Positions 8,947 to 18,719 of a stretch of 50,315 nt of DNA are shown piece after piece (position 1 is the first letter of the stretch; each line of letters starts with the position of its first letter). The DNA comes from Burkholderia sp. TSV86 (lineage in GTDB: Bacteria; Pseudomonadota; Gammaproteobacteria; Burkholderiales; Burkholderiaceae). The notes beneath the pieces were generated by a model that searched no databases, was not told where the DNA came from, and saw nothing but the letters and a program-made list of their open reading frames with translations. Location: assembly GCF_001522865.1 (NCBI RefSeq), contig NZ_LOWB01000056.1, positions 1-50,315 of the forward strand. Reading direction: 5' to 3'. The translations under genes were made by a program, and so were the position numbers.

Positions 8947-11900
8947 ATGCCGATCCACGTTGCGCTTCACCACGTCACCCGTTACCGTTACGACCGCCTC
9001 GTTCATCTCGGGCCGCAAGTCGTGCGCCTGCGGTCTGCACCGCATTGCCGGACGCCGATTCTCGCGTACTCGATGAAGGTCGAGCCGGCGACGCATTTCG
9101 TTAATTGGCAACAAGATCCATTCGCAAACTATCTCGCGCGGCTCGTATTCCCCGAAAAAACGAGCACGTTCGAGGTCGTCGTCGATCTCGTTGCGGAAAT
9201 GTCGGTCTACAACCCGTTCGACTTTTTCCTCGACGAGCGTGCGCAGAGCTTTCCGTTTTGCTACGAGGATGCGTTGCGCGATGAACTCGCGCCGTATCTA
9301 GCGTGCGACCCGCCAACTAGCGAGTCGAACATATTTCGTTCGTATATCGAATCGATCGACCGCACGCCGGTGCGCACGATCGATTTCCTGGTGGCGTTGA
9401 ACCAGCGGCTTCAGCGCGATATCCGGTATCTCGTGAGGCTGGAGCCAGGGGTGCAGACGCCCGAGGAGACGTTGAAACTCGCGTCGGGTTCCTGCCGCGA
9501 CAGTGGCTGGCTGCTGGTGCAAATCTGCCGTCGTCTCGGCTTGGCCGCGCGTTTCGTGTCCGGCTATCTGATTCAGCTCACGCCCGACGTGAAATCGATC
9601 GACGGCCCAAGTGGCGCCGCGTCCGATTTCACCGATCTACATGCATGGTGCGAGGTGTATTTGCCCGGCGCTGGCTGGATCGGCCTCGATCCGACCTCGG
9701 GGCTGCTCGCGGGAGAAGGGCACATTCCTCTTGCCGCCACGCCGCAACCGACGAGCGCCGCTCCAGTGGAGGGGCTCGTCGACGAGTGCGACGTCGAGTT
9801 CGAACATGAGATGCGGGTAACGCGAATCTACGAATCGCCGCGTGTGACGAAGCCCTATACCGACGAGCAATGGCAGCGCGTGCTAGGCCTCGGCGACCGG
9901 GTCGACGCCGCGCTCGATGTGGGCGATGTGCGGCTTACGCAAGGCGGCGAGCCGACCTTCGTATCGATGGACGATCGTGACGGCGCCGAGTGGAACACCG
10001 ATGCGCTCGGGCCCACCAAGCGCGGTTATGCGACATCGCTTATCCAGAAGCTGCGCGACGAATATGGAGCCGGTGGTTTCCTGCATTTCGGGCAGGGCAA
10101 GTGGTATCCGGGCGAGCAGTTGCCGCGCTGGGCGCTATCGGTATTCTGGCGTGCGGATGGTGAGCCCGTCTGGCACGATCCGGCGCGATTCGCCGACGAG
10201 CGTGAGCCGTCTTCGTATACGACGGCCGATGCCGAGCGCTTCATTCGCGCACTCGCGATGCGTATCGGCGTGACTAGCGATTATGTGACGCCCGGCTACG
10301 AAGACGCGTGGTATTACCTGTGGCGCGAGCGGCGGCTGCCGGTAAATGTCGATCCGTTCGATGCCCGGCTCGATGACGAACTCGAGCGCGCGCGGTTGCG
10401 CAAGGTGTTTTCGCAGCAGCTCGACAGCGTGATCGGCTATGTATTGCCCCTCGAGCCGCTCGAAGGCAATGTCGCGCTCGCGGGGCCGCGTTGGCAGACT
10501 GGGCCATGGTTATTCCGCGACGAGCGGATGTATCTGATTCCCGGCGATTCGCCGATGGGTTACCGGCTGCCGCTCGATTCGCTGCCATGGGTAAGCAGCG
10601 GCGATTATCCATACCTTGTCGAGCGCGATCCGTTCGCGCCGCAGTCCGCATTACCCGGCGCAGCAGCGTTGCGCGCGCGCTATCTGGACCGGCATGAATC
10701 GCGTGGCTACGACGCGGCGCACGGTCACGCGGCCTCGGCGCGCACTGTGATGCAGGTTCGCCAGGGTGAGGGCGCCGAGATCGCCGGCCGGGGCAAACCG
10801 CGCGATCCCGCACGCTATCCGTCGCGCTTCGAATCGGCCAACTGGGTTACCCGTACCGCGCTTTGCGTCGAAGTGCGCAATGGCGTGCTGTATGTGTTCA
10901 TGCCTCCGATGGCCGCGATCGAGCATTATCTCGATTTGCTGGCGGCGGTGGAGTCGACCGCCGAGTCGCTCGATATGAAGCTCGTGTTGGAAGGTTATCC
11001 GCCGCCGCGCGACGCGCGGCTCAAGATGCTGCAAGTGACGCCCGATCCTGGCGTTATCGAAGTCAACATCCATCCGGCGCACAACTTCGACGAACTTGTC
11101 CAGCATACCGAATTTTTATACGACGCCGCGTTCCGCTCACGGTTGTCGAGCGAAAAATTCATGGTCGACGGCCGGCACGTGGGCACGGGCGGTGGCAACC
11201 ATTTCGTGCTCGGCGGTGCGACACCCGCCGATAGCCCCTTCCTTCGGCGTCCCGATCTGCTCGCGAGCCTGATTGCCTATTGGCACAATCATCCGTCGCT
11301 GTCGTACCTGTTCTCGGGGCTCTTCATCGGGCCGACGAGTCAAGCGCCGCGCGTCGACGAGGCGCGCAACGATCAAGTCTACGAACTCGATATCGCGTTT
11401 GCCGAGATTCGGCGCAATAAGATGCTCCACGGCGAGCACATGCCGCCATGGCTCGTCGATCGCGTGCTGCGTAATCTCCTGATCGATGTGACGGGCAACA
11501 CGCATCGCAGCGAGTTCTGCATCGACAAGCTCTATTCGCCGGATTCGGCAACCGGGCGTCTCGGCCTGCTGGAGTTGCGTGCCTTCGAGATGCCGCCTCA
11601 CGCGCGGATGAGCATCGTTCAACAGTTACTGCTGCGTGCGCTGGTGGCGCGTTTCTGGCGCGCGCCTTACACGACGCCGCTGACCCGCTGGGGTACCGCG
11701 CTGCACGATCGTTTCTTGCTGCCGACGTTCGTGAAGCTCGATTTCGACGATGTGCTGACCGAAATGCAAGATGCGGGCTTTGCGTTCGATCCCGCGTGGT
11801 TTGCGCCGCACTTCGAATTCCGCTTTCCGCTGTTCGGGCAGATTGCCGTGCGCGGGATCGAACTGACGTTGCGCGGCGCGCTGGAGCCATGGCACGTGAT

Positions 11901-12363
11901 GGGCGAGGAAGGTGCGGTGGGCGGCACGGTGCGCTATGTCGATTCATCGCTCGAGCGGCTCGAAGTTCATCTGAGCGGCCTGAACGACAGCCGCTATGTG
12001 GTGAGCGTCAACGGCCGCGCGCTGCCGTTGCAGCCGACCGGCTTTGCCGGCGCGTACGTTGCGGGCGTGCGCTACAAGGCATGGTCGCCGCCGTCGGCGC
12101 TGCATCCGACGATCGGCGTGCATGCCCCGCTCGTGTTCGACATCGTCGATACGTGGATGCAGCGCTCGCTCGGTGGCTGCCAGTATCACGTCGTACATCC
12201 GGGCGGCCGCAATTACGACACGTTTCCGGTGAATGCATACGAAGCCGAAAGCAGGCGGCTCGCGCGCTTCGTGTCGATCGGGCATACGCCTGGCGCAATG
12301 GCAGTCGAACCGGCAGAGGCAAGCCGCGAATTCCCGTTTACGCTGGATTTGCGGCGTGGCTGA
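8947..12363 (+). CDS. Transglutaminase-DUF2126 protein
   Basis: This protein has 1138 residues. The N-terminal third is a transglutaminase-like domain with an intact triad: C183 in GSCRDSGW, H232 in LHAWCEVY and D248 in GLDPTSG. The rest is DUF2126, recognisable by LTQGGEPTFVSMDDRDG, HFGQGKWYPGEQLPRW, the HPAHNFDE region, GGGNHFVLGG and FCIDKLYSPDS. DUF2126 resembles an amidoligase-type, glutamine-synthetase-like module in published domain analyses, so the protein may both break and form amide bonds. It starts 2 bp after the preceding stop and is thus translationally linked to the Ser-variant transglutaminase. Confidence 0.92.
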   Translation: MPIHVALHHVTRYRYDRLVHLGPQVVRLRSAPHCRTPILAYSMKVEPATHFVNWQQDPFANYLARLVFPEKTSTFEVVVDLVAEMSVYNPFDFFLDERAQSFPFCYEDALRDELAPYLACDPPTSESNIFRSYIESIDRTPVRTIDFLVALNQRLQRDIRYLVRLEPGVQTPEETLKLASGSCRDSGWLLVQICRRLGLAARFVSGYLIQLTPDVKSIDGPSGAASDFTDLHAWCEVYLPGAGWIGLDPTSGLLAGEGHIPLAATPQPTSAAPVEGLVDECDVEFEHEMRVTRIYESPRVTKPYTDEQWQRVLGLGDRVDAALDVGDVRLTQGGEPTFVSMDDRDGAEWNTDALGPTKRGYATSLIQKLRDEYGAGGFLHFGQGKWYPGEQLPRWALSVFWRADGEPVWHDPARFADEREPSSYTTADAERFIRALAMRIGVTSDYVTPGYEDAWYYLWRERRLPVNVDPFDARLDDELERARLRKVFSQQLDSVIGYVLPLEPLEGNVALAGPRWQTGPWLFRDERMYLIPGDSPMGYRLPLDSLPWVSSGDYPYLVERDPFAPQSALPGAAALRARYLDRHESRGYDAAHGHAASARTVMQVRQGEGAEIAGRGKPRDPARYPSRFESANWVTRTALCVEVRNGVLYVFMPPMAAIEHYLDLLAAVESTAESLDMKLVLEGYPPPRDARLKMLQVTPDPGVIEVNIHPAHNFDELVQHTEFLYDAAFRSRLSSEKFMVDGRHVGTGGGNHFVLGGATPADSPFLRRPDLLASLIAYWHNHPSLSYLFSGLFIGPTSQAPRVDEARNDQVYELDIAFAEIRRNKMLHGEHMPPWLVDRVLRNLLIDVTGNTHRSEFCIDKLYSPDSATGRLGLLELRAFEMPPHARMSIVQQLLLRALVARFWRAPYTTPLTRWGTALHDRFLLPTFVKLDFDDVLTEMQDAGFAFDPAWFAPHFEFRFPLFGQIAVRGIELTLRGALEPWHVMGEEGAVGGTVRYVDSSLERLEVHLSGLNDSRYVVSVNGRALPLQPTGFAGAYVAGVRYKAWSPPSALHPTIGVHAPLVFDIVDTWMQRSLGGCQYHVVHPGGRNYDTFPVNAYEAESRRLARFVSIGHTPGAMAVEPAEASREFPFTLDLRRG

Positions 12364-12525
12364 GGTCAGCTGGCGCGGCGCGTCGGCCGAGCGCGCGATA
12401 TGCGCGGGTGCCGGTATCCGGCAGGAATGTTAGGATTGGACATCAACGAGCGGCACAGCCCGCGCGCGGGCCGTCTGCGCCGCGCGGCGATGGCCGGGGC
12501 CGCATAGTTCCAGACGAATCGAACC

Positions 12526-15171
12526 GTGTTTTTCCTTTCCTCCGACGATCTGGCTGCCGACGCGATGCAAACGCTATTCGATACGGGTTCGCAGCAAGAC
12601 GCAGCCGAATTGGGTGCAGCGCTCGCAGCACCCGTAATCACCGGCCGCTACGACGAATTGCGTGGCGGCGCGGCCGCCTTCTCGAGCGCGGCGCTCGCAC
12701 CGGCCTGGCGCGCATTCTTCGTGCAGCTCGGCAGTGCAGGCATCGCCGATCTCGACCGGCGCGCCGATGCGTTGCAGCGCCGGATGCGTGAGAACGGCCT
12801 TGTCTATCATCCGCACGAGCGTGCGGCGGGCGGCGGCGCGGTGCGTCCGTGGTCGCTCGATCCGCTGCCGCTGATCATTGCTTCCGATGACTGGGCGGCG
12901 ATCGAGCGTGGCGTGCTGCAGCGCGTGCGCCTACTCGACGCGATACTCGCCGATATCTACGGAGAGCAAACGATTCTGCACCGCGGGCTGCTGCCGCCAT
13001 CGCTCGTAACCGGGCATCCTGGCTATCTGCGCGCGATGCGCGGCGCGCGGGTGCCAGGCGGCAGATGGCTGCACGTGGCCGCATTCGATCTCGCGCGCGG
13101 GCCGGACGGCGTGTGGCGAATGATGGCGCAGCACACACAAGGGCCGTCTGGGCTCGGCTATTTGCTCGAGAACAGGCTGATCGTGTCGAGTCTGTTTCCG
13201 CGAGCGTTCCGCGGCTTGCGCGTGCAGCGCCTCGCCGCGAGCTATCGCGCATTGCTGCAAAGCATGCAGGCACTCAGCCCGGCGCGCAGGAACTCGCGGA
13301 TCGTGTTGCTGACGCCCGGCCCGCATGCGGCGACCTATTTCGAGCATGCCTATCTCGCGCGCTATCTGGGGCTCACGCTTGTCGAGGGCGGTGATTTGAC
13401 CGCGCGTGATCAACATGTGTATCTGAAGACGCTGCGCGGACTCGAGCCGGTACACGGGATTTTGCGGCGCGTCGACGACGAATGGCTCGATCCGCTCGAA
13501 TTGCGTCCCGACTCGCTGCTCGGCGTGCCTGGGCTAATGCAGGCGGTGCGCGCGGGTAACGTGTTGCTCGCGAACATGCCGGGCTCGGGTTTTCTCGAAT
13601 CGCCGGGACTCCTAGGTTTTCTGCCGCGCTTGGCTGAAAGCCTGCTCGGCGAGATTTTGTCTTTGCCCGCGGTGCCGTCGTGGTGGTGCGGCGAACAGGC
13701 CGCGTGCGAAGAGGCGCTGCCGCAACTTGCACGCAGCATCGTCAGGCCGACGTTTCCAGCGAGCGTGCAGGCCGGCGGACACTTCGAACCGGTGATCGGC
13801 TCGCGGCTTTCTTCCGCGCAACTTGCCGAGTGGCGCGCGCGGATTGCCGCGCACCCCGCACATTACACGGTCCAGTCAGATCTACCGTTGTCGCAGGCGC
13901 CGACCTGGGCCGCGCGAGTGAGCGTCGACGACGGCGGCGCGCGGATCGTGCCGAAGCCGCTGATGCTGCGAGTGTTCGCACTCGCCGACGGCGCGGGCTC
14001 GTGGCGCGTGCTGCCAGGCGGGCTGTCGCGCGTCGGCACGCGCGACGAGTTGTTCAATGCGCCGATGCCGCGCGGCGGCAGCAGTGTCGATACCTGGGTC
14101 ATGACAGAGGACGCGATCGATCGGACCACTTTGCTGCAAACGCATCTCGGCCCGGACGATCTGCAGGAAGCGCCGCAAACGATCGCGAGCCGCGCGGCCG
14201 AGAATCTGTTCTGGCTCGGCCGCTACACCGAGCGCGCGGCGAACCTGGCGCGGCTGGCGCGCAGCGCGCTCGAGCGGTTGCGCGGCGAGGACGACGTCGA
14301 GACGCCCGTGCACCTGCATCTGCTCGACGTGCTGTGCCGCGACAACAGCTTGCTCGCTAGTGATGTACCGCCTGCCGTCGACGATCCGCGAGCGTTCCAG
14401 CATGCATTGGCGCTGGCGTTGACGCCGCGCGCGGATCGCTCGTCCGGTATCGCATCGTGTGTGTTCGGCATGCGCGGCGCCGCGGCGGCGATTCGCGAGC
14501 GGCTGTCGCGCGAGCAATGGCGGCTGATCGACGATGCGACGCAACTGTTTGACGAAGGCAGCGGGGACGCCGAACCCGAGGACCAGATCGGCAACGACGC
14601 GCTGCAGCGTCTCGAACGTTTGAGCCTGCTGCTGTCGGCGATCACTGGTGCACAGACCGATCACATGACGCGCGACGATGGCTGGCGTTTGCTGTCGATC
14701 GGCCGGCAGATCGACCGTCTCGAATTTCTATGCGGCGTGCTGACCCGCGCGTTCGAAGATGGTGCGATCCACAAGCATGAAGGTTTCGAGCTTACGCTTG
14801 AACTTTTCGACAGCGTCATTACGTTCCGCTCGCGTTTTCAGCGCTGCTTCGATATTGCGCCGCTGTTGTCGCTTGTCGTGCTCGACACCGATAATCCGCG
14901 CTCGCTCGCGTGGGTCGTACAGCAACTGCGCGGCCGGCTGTCGAAGGTCGAGCGCGGCGAAGGCTACGCACTCGCGGTGCTCTCCGAAGGGGTGCCGGAT
15001 TTATCGCAGTGGTCGCTGCGAGCGTTGTGCGAGACGGACGGCGAGGGGCGGCACGCGACGCTCGTCGAATGTTTGCAGATGTGCAGCAAGGCCACGTGGG
15101 AATTGTCGAACCGGATCGGTGAGCGTTATTTCAGTCACGTGCGGGAAGCGGGCAGGTCGCTATGGGGATGA
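12526..15171 (+). CDS. CP-ATP-grasp / alpha-E fusion protein
   Basis: This 881-residue protein joins the two domains that are separate genes at 5489 and 7026. Residues from about 50 to 540 are the circularly permuted ATP-grasp (QGPSGLGYLLENR, LTPGPHAATYFEHAY, LRRVDDEWLDPL, GGSSVDTWV). From about 550 the alpha-E region begins with SRAAENLFWLGRYTERAANLAR. The annotated GTG has no good ribosome binding site, and an in-frame ATG at 12565 is an alternative. The gap to the previous gene is 162 bp and contains a 14-bp GC palindrome at 12458-12471. It overlaps the next transglutaminase gene by 10 bp, forming the second set of the cluster. Confidence 0.88.
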   Translation: MFFLSSDDLAADAMQTLFDTGSQQDAAELGAALAAPVITGRYDELRGGAAAFSSAALAPAWRAFFVQLGSAGIADLDRRADALQRRMRENGLVYHPHERAAGGGAVRPWSLDPLPLIIASDDWAAIERGVLQRVRLLDAILADIYGEQTILHRGLLPPSLVTGHPGYLRAMRGARVPGGRWLHVAAFDLARGPDGVWRMMAQHTQGPSGLGYLLENRLIVSSLFPRAFRGLRVQRLAASYRALLQSMQALSPARRNSRIVLLTPGPHAATYFEHAYLARYLGLTLVEGGDLTARDQHVYLKTLRGLEPVHGILRRVDDEWLDPLELRPDSLLGVPGLMQAVRAGNVLLANMPGSGFLESPGLLGFLPRLAESLLGEILSLPAVPSWWCGEQAACEEALPQLARSIVRPTFPASVQAGGHFEPVIGSRLSSAQLAEWRARIAAHPAHYTVQSDLPLSQAPTWAARVSVDDGGARIVPKPLMLRVFALADGAGSWRVLPGGLSRVGTRDELFNAPMPRGGSSVDTWVMTEDAIDRTTLLQTHLGPDDLQEAPQTIASRAAENLFWLGRYTERAANLARLARSALERLRGEDDVETPVHLHLLDVLCRDNSLLASDVPPAVDDPRAFQHALALALTPRADRSSGIASCVFGMRGAAAAIRERLSREQWRLIDDATQLFDEGSGDAEPEDQIGNDALQRLERLSLLLSAITGAQTDHMTRDDGWRLLSIGRQIDRLEFLCGVLTRAFEDGAIHKHEGFELTLELFDSVITFRSRFQRCFDIAPLLSLVVLDTDNPRSLAWVVQQLRGRLSKVERGEGYALAVLSEGVPDLSQWSLRALCETDGEGRHATLVECLQMCSKATWELSNRIGERYFSHVREAGRSLWG

Positions 15172-16178
15172 GCTCGCCATCGAATGTGAAGGCGGACGCG
15201 CGCACGCGCAAGTCGCCTGCCGGCGGGCTGCTGCGCGTGACGCACGATACGCAGTACTGCTATGCGGCGCGTGTCGAATCCGCGCAGCATCAGGCGCGCT
15301 TGCGGCCGCTCGATACGCCAAGGCAGCGTGTGCTTGAGTTTTCACTCGAAATTGACCCGTGCCCGGAAGGACTGCTCGTCGATGCCGACGCGTTTGGCAA
15401 CGAACGTGCATCGTTCGCGCTGAACCAGCCGCACGAGACGTTGTTGGTACGCAGTAGCAGCGTCGTGCGGATCATGCCGCCGGTGTGGTCGGCGGGCAAG
15501 CGCGGCGAGCCGCCGCCTGCTATCGCCGCGCCGCGAGACGGCCGCGCCAGCGCGTGGGAGGCGGTGCGCGAGCGGCTGACGTATCGCGCCGGGCGGCCAT
15601 ACGATCCGGCGACCGAATTCGTGTTTTCGTCGCCGCATGTCACTTGCGATCCGGCGCTGGCTGTCTATGCGTCGGTGAGTTTCACCCCTGGTCGCCCGCT
15701 CGTACAGGCGGCATGGGAGCTGATGCGACGTATTCACGCGGATTTCGCGTATACGCCGAACAGCACGGATGTGAACACGACCGCGCTCGATGCGCTCGCG
15801 TTGCGCAAGGGCGTATGCCAGGACTTTGCGCACGTGATGATCGGCGCGTTACGCTCGCTGGGGCTCGCGGCACGCTATGTGAGCGGTTATCTGTTGACGC
15901 AGCCGCCGCCTGGGCAGCCTCGGCTGATCGGTGCGGATGCGTCGCATGCCTGGGTGGAGGTCTATGACCCGGCGTGGCCCGAGGACGGCGGCTGGCTGCA
16001 ACTCGATCCGACCAACGATCGCGCGCCGGGTGACGATTACGTGATGCTGTCGAGCGGCCGGGACTACGCGGACGTGACGCCGCTGCGCGGAGTGATACGC
16101 GGTGGCGGGGCGGATCAAGTGTTGACGGTGGGGGTGACGGTGGAGCCGGTTGTGGACGGGGACGATAGGCGGGCCTGA
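15162..16178 (+). CDS. Transglutaminase-like cysteine protease family protein
   Basis: This is a 338-residue member of the bacterial transglutaminase family with N-terminal beta domain and papain-like core. The nucleophile C219 is present in KGVCQDFAH, the histidine is H262 in ASHAWVEVY, and the aspartate lies in QLDPTND. It is therefore the active-looking counterpart of the Ser-variant gene 7 kb upstream. The start overlaps the end of the fusion gene by 10 bp. A second ATG two codons on (15168) is equally possible. It is the last gene of the cluster and a hairpin follows 45 bp later. Confidence 0.9.
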   Translation: MGMSSPSNVKADARTRKSPAGGLLRVTHDTQYCYAARVESAQHQARLRPLDTPRQRVLEFSLEIDPCPEGLLVDADAFGNERASFALNQPHETLLVRSSSVVRIMPPVWSAGKRGEPPPAIAAPRDGRASAWEAVRERLTYRAGRPYDPATEFVFSSPHVTCDPALAVYASVSFTPGRPLVQAAWELMRRIHADFAYTPNSTDVNTTALDALALRKGVCQDFAHVMIGALRSLGLAARYVSGYLLTQPPPGQPRLIGADASHAWVEVYDPAWPEDGGWLQLDPTNDRAPGDDYVMLSSGRDYADVTPLRGVIRGGGADQVLTVGVTVEPVVDGDDRRA

Positions 16179-16222
16179 TTCGTCATGCCGGGAATATATT
16201 TGAGTTTTGAGGGCGCTGAATG

Positions 16223-16252
16223 GCGACGGGCATATTTTTTTGTGCCCGTCGC
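16223..16252. terminator. Hairpin between convergent genes, probable terminator
   Basis: A perfect 10-bp stem GCGACGGGCA (16223-16232) pairs with TGCCCGTCGC (16243-16252) around a T-rich 10-nt loop. It lies between the plus-strand transglutaminase and the minus-strand inclusion-body gene, where a shared terminator is expected. The T tail after the stem is short, so efficiency is uncertain. Confidence 0.55.
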
Positions 16253-16304
16253 TTTGGGCGGGAGGTGTAAATATGGAATATTTATTTTTTGTATTGTTTT
16301 TCAA

Positions 16305-16872
16305 TTAGACTGGGAGTGGCTTCAGATACCATTGAGTGGCGATATTTGAATATGGCAGGGCTTCTGCGGAAAGGGTGCCGGACGGATCGGTGGCATTGGG
16401 ATTGTTTATATACGTGGTAGGTAGAACGAGATTCCCCCCTTTTTTTATCGATTGCAATGCATACTGTTGCATCATTCCCAATGAGAGCTCCGAAATTATC
16501 AGGGTCATCGTTAATCGTGTTCAGTATTGTCCATTCGTATGCGGCATAGTCTTGGAGATTCTTTAAGCTAAATTTAGTTGTGGCGCCGGACTCATAGTAA
16601 AGGTGATTCCCATTCGTGATTTGATTGGTTGAAGGGTTGAAATTGAATTCACTGTCCTGGCGAAAAATATAGAATGTACCCGGGAAAGATGTTTTTGGAA
16701 TAAAGAACCAGAAAGAATATATGTTGTCGTTAGTGGATCCGACGACAACGCTATTGTCACTTTGAGCGGTGCCGATAACATAGGCGAAATTTACTTTGGG
16801 ATTTAAGGCTTGATTTGGGATGATTTGAAATTTAAAATTGGGAGTGGTGTCAATCTGAACCGGATATGTCAT
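16305..16872 (-). pseudogene. AidA/PixA-type inclusion body protein gene with frameshift
   Basis: The reading frame from 16872 (MTYPVQIDTTPNFKF) encodes an AidA/PixA-like protein, the family of quorum-controlled or crystalline inclusion proteins. It is intact to GNDATVCIAIDKK. At a tract of seven A followed by six G on the coding strand (16434-16446) the family-like sequence moves to another frame, GGNLVLPTTYINNPNATD, ending ATQWYLKPLPV at 16305. Without a shift, translation runs on with unrelated basic sequence to 16282. Removing one base from the tract restores a product of about 188 residues, the usual length. The gene is far more AT-rich than its neighbours, suggesting transfer. It may be a decayed gene, a phase-variable one, one rescued by transcriptional slippage, or a sequencing error. 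Confidence 0.75.
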
Positions 16873-17256
16873 TTTTAATCCCTTTTTTGGAAAAATATTT
16901 CACGAGGAGGGAGATTTAATCTTCTTTGAAGATAATGTTTTAAAAATTTGTTTTTAAAACGAATTGATCTCAACCTCTGGTTTAAGATTAAATAAATTCC
17001 ATTTTTTTAATACTCCTAGATCTTGGGGGCATATGTTTTGTTTCAATAATGCGCATGGTAATAAAATTGTTGATTCGCTTGGCAATCTTCGTTAAGTAGT
17101 TTCGGGTGCATGAATGCTTGCCCCACTACTAAAGAATCGAAAAAAGCGAGCGAATTCCGCTCGTACCGTGTTGGTGGAGTTTCCTTCTTTTCGGCGACAA
17201 GGCTTCCGTGCCGCCCTCAAATGGTTCGTCTGTCCTACGCAATCCCATTCACCGCT
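16873..17256. other. AT-rich upstream region of the inclusion-body gene
   Basis: This 384-bp stretch contains long A/T runs, a GGGATTAAAA sequence directly before the 16872 start codon (weak ribosome binding site), and no supported gene. Composition matches the inclusion-body gene and changes back to GC-rich near 17.15 kb, which suggests both arrived together. Confidence 0.5.
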
Positions 17257-18333
17257 TCAAATGTTCCACCCCGACGCTGTTTCAGCGAGTTGCTGCCGCA
17301 GCAGCGAGATTTCCTGCGCGAGCGTGGCCGAGATTGTCCGGTAGCCGGATAAATGCGGCGGCGCATTGGCCGCCGTAGCAGTAGCCGGCGCGCTGCCGTG
17401 CGACGGCGCGAGTCGGCTCAGTGTGCCGAACTTCAACGCACGAGCCGCACCCATCAGCATGCCCCGAATCCGCCGATTCTCCGCCTTCATCCCGATCTGG
17501 ACGAACCGCCGTTCCGCGTCATCGCCAGCAGCAGGCTGCGTGCGCGCGAGAATCTCGAGCGCGCCGATGCAAAGACGCAACGTGCGTTGAACTGCTTCGA
17601 GCCGCGCCATCGGTATCGCGGTCTCTTTCGATACCCACGGCATCAGCGAGCGTAACTGCACCAGGTAAGCGCTCAGCTTCGCCATGTCCTTCAGGTGTTC
17701 GTTGTCGTCGACGTAGCGCTCGCCCACGATGCGCGCATGAACCGCCGCGCAGCCGCGCAGTGCCTCGGCGAGTTTGTAGCGCCACGAGTAGGTTGCATAC
17801 AGCGGCAGCGCGAACGAGAACGCGAGCGCGATTACGATGCCGACCAGCACGTTCGCCGCGCGCCAAAGACCGTCAGCGATTTCGTTGTCGCCGTGTCCGG
17901 CGACGATTACCAGCGTGATCGCGGAAAGCAGCGCGATATAGCCGGCCTTGCCGATCGCATGATATGCGCATACGCCGCACGCGATGCTCATGATGACGAA
18001 CGTCAGCGGCGGCAGATGGAATGTCGTCTGCAACAGAATCAGCAGCAGCCCGCCGATTGCGCCGATCGACGTGCCGATCGCGCGTTCGGCTGCCCGTTTG
18101 CGAATGTTGCCATGATGCTGGAGGCCGCCAATCACGATCAACACGGTGATCGTCGCCCACTCGCCGTGCGGCATGCGCAGGCCGGTGGTCAGCACGATCG
18201 AAACCAGCACGCTCAGCGCGACGCGCGCCGCATGGATCAGTTTCGCGTGGCGGTAGCGGCGATACGGGTCGAGCAGCGGCCGCAGCGCATGGCGCGCGAA
18301 GTCACGCAGGCGAAATTGTAAGGTCGGCATCAT
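17257..18333 (-). CDS. FUSC family inner-membrane protein
   Basis: This protein of about 358 residues has an N-terminal membrane domain of several helices (ALSVLVSIVLTTGLRMP, WATITVLIVIGGLQHHG, IGAIGGLLLILLQTTFHLPP, FVIMSIACGVCAYHAIG, YIALLSAITLVIVAGHG, ANVLVGIVIALAFSFALP). A soluble helical C-terminal half follows, ending in a coiled-coil-like LAQEISLLRQQLAE. This is the fusaric-acid/aromatic-acid exporter-like FUSC family. The signature HGEWATITV-x-GGLQHHG-RAAERAIGT is clear. I prefer the ATG at 18333 (MMPTLQF) over the upstream in-frame ATG. Its substrate is unknown, and it stands alone between the inclusion-body gene and the phosphonate operon. Confidence 0.85.
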   Translation of the reverse strand: MMPTLQFRLRDFARHALRPLLDPYRRYRHAKLIHAARVALSVLVSIVLTTGLRMPHGEWATITVLIVIGGLQHHGNIRKRAAERAIGTSIGAIGGLLLILLQTTFHLPPLTFVIMSIACGVCAYHAIGKAGYIALLSAITLVIVAGHGDNEIADGLWRAANVLVGIVIALAFSFALPLYATYSWRYKLAEALRGCAAVHARIVGERYVDDNEHLKDMAKLSAYLVQLRSLMPWVSKETAIPMARLEAVQRTLRLCIGALEILARTQPAAGDDAERRFVQIGMKAENRRIRGMLMGAARALKFGTLSRLAPSHGSAPATATAANAPPHLSGYRTISATLAQEISLLRQQLAETASGWNI

Positions 18334-18639
18334 GATGCGGCGGTACGGGCAAAGAAAGCGGATGCGCCGCGGGCAATGCGATCGCAACAAAGTCGATCGC
18401 TACGCTAACCTAAGTAAGTTGGGCTGTCCACATTGCGCGATTTGATGCGGCGGGCCCTGCTTATTGGGTTGCCGCCTTCGGACAGGCGTTACGCTTGCGT
18501 GCGATTTGCGTGCGTACCGGGCGGCCGCTTGCACGCGGCAGGATGGGATTGCATGCGCCACCGCGGCGCCGCTCGCGGGCAACACGCCCACGATTTCCAA
18601 GCCGCACGCGCAAACGCTGGTGATCGGGTGTCCGAAACG
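18334..18639. other. Intergenic region upstream of the FUSC gene
   Basis: About 300 bp of GC-rich sequence without a supported gene. It should contain the promoter of the FUSC gene, but no convincing -35/-10 pair or operator stands out. Confidence 0.45.
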
Positions 18640-18665
18640 AGACGGCCGCCTCGCGGCGGCCGTCT
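18640..18665 (-). terminator. Probable terminator of the phosphonate operon
   Basis: A perfect 11-bp stem AGACGGCCGCC (18640-18650) and GGCGGCCGTCT (18655-18665) with a 4-nt loop lies 55 bp beyond the transaminase stop codon. On the minus strand it is followed by CGTTTCGG, a poor T tail. Position and stem strength support termination. Confidence 0.6.
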
Positions 18666-18719
18666 ACCATGCGTGCCGACGGCACAACGCCGGCGCGTCA
18701 GCATGTCGGCCGGCGGCCG

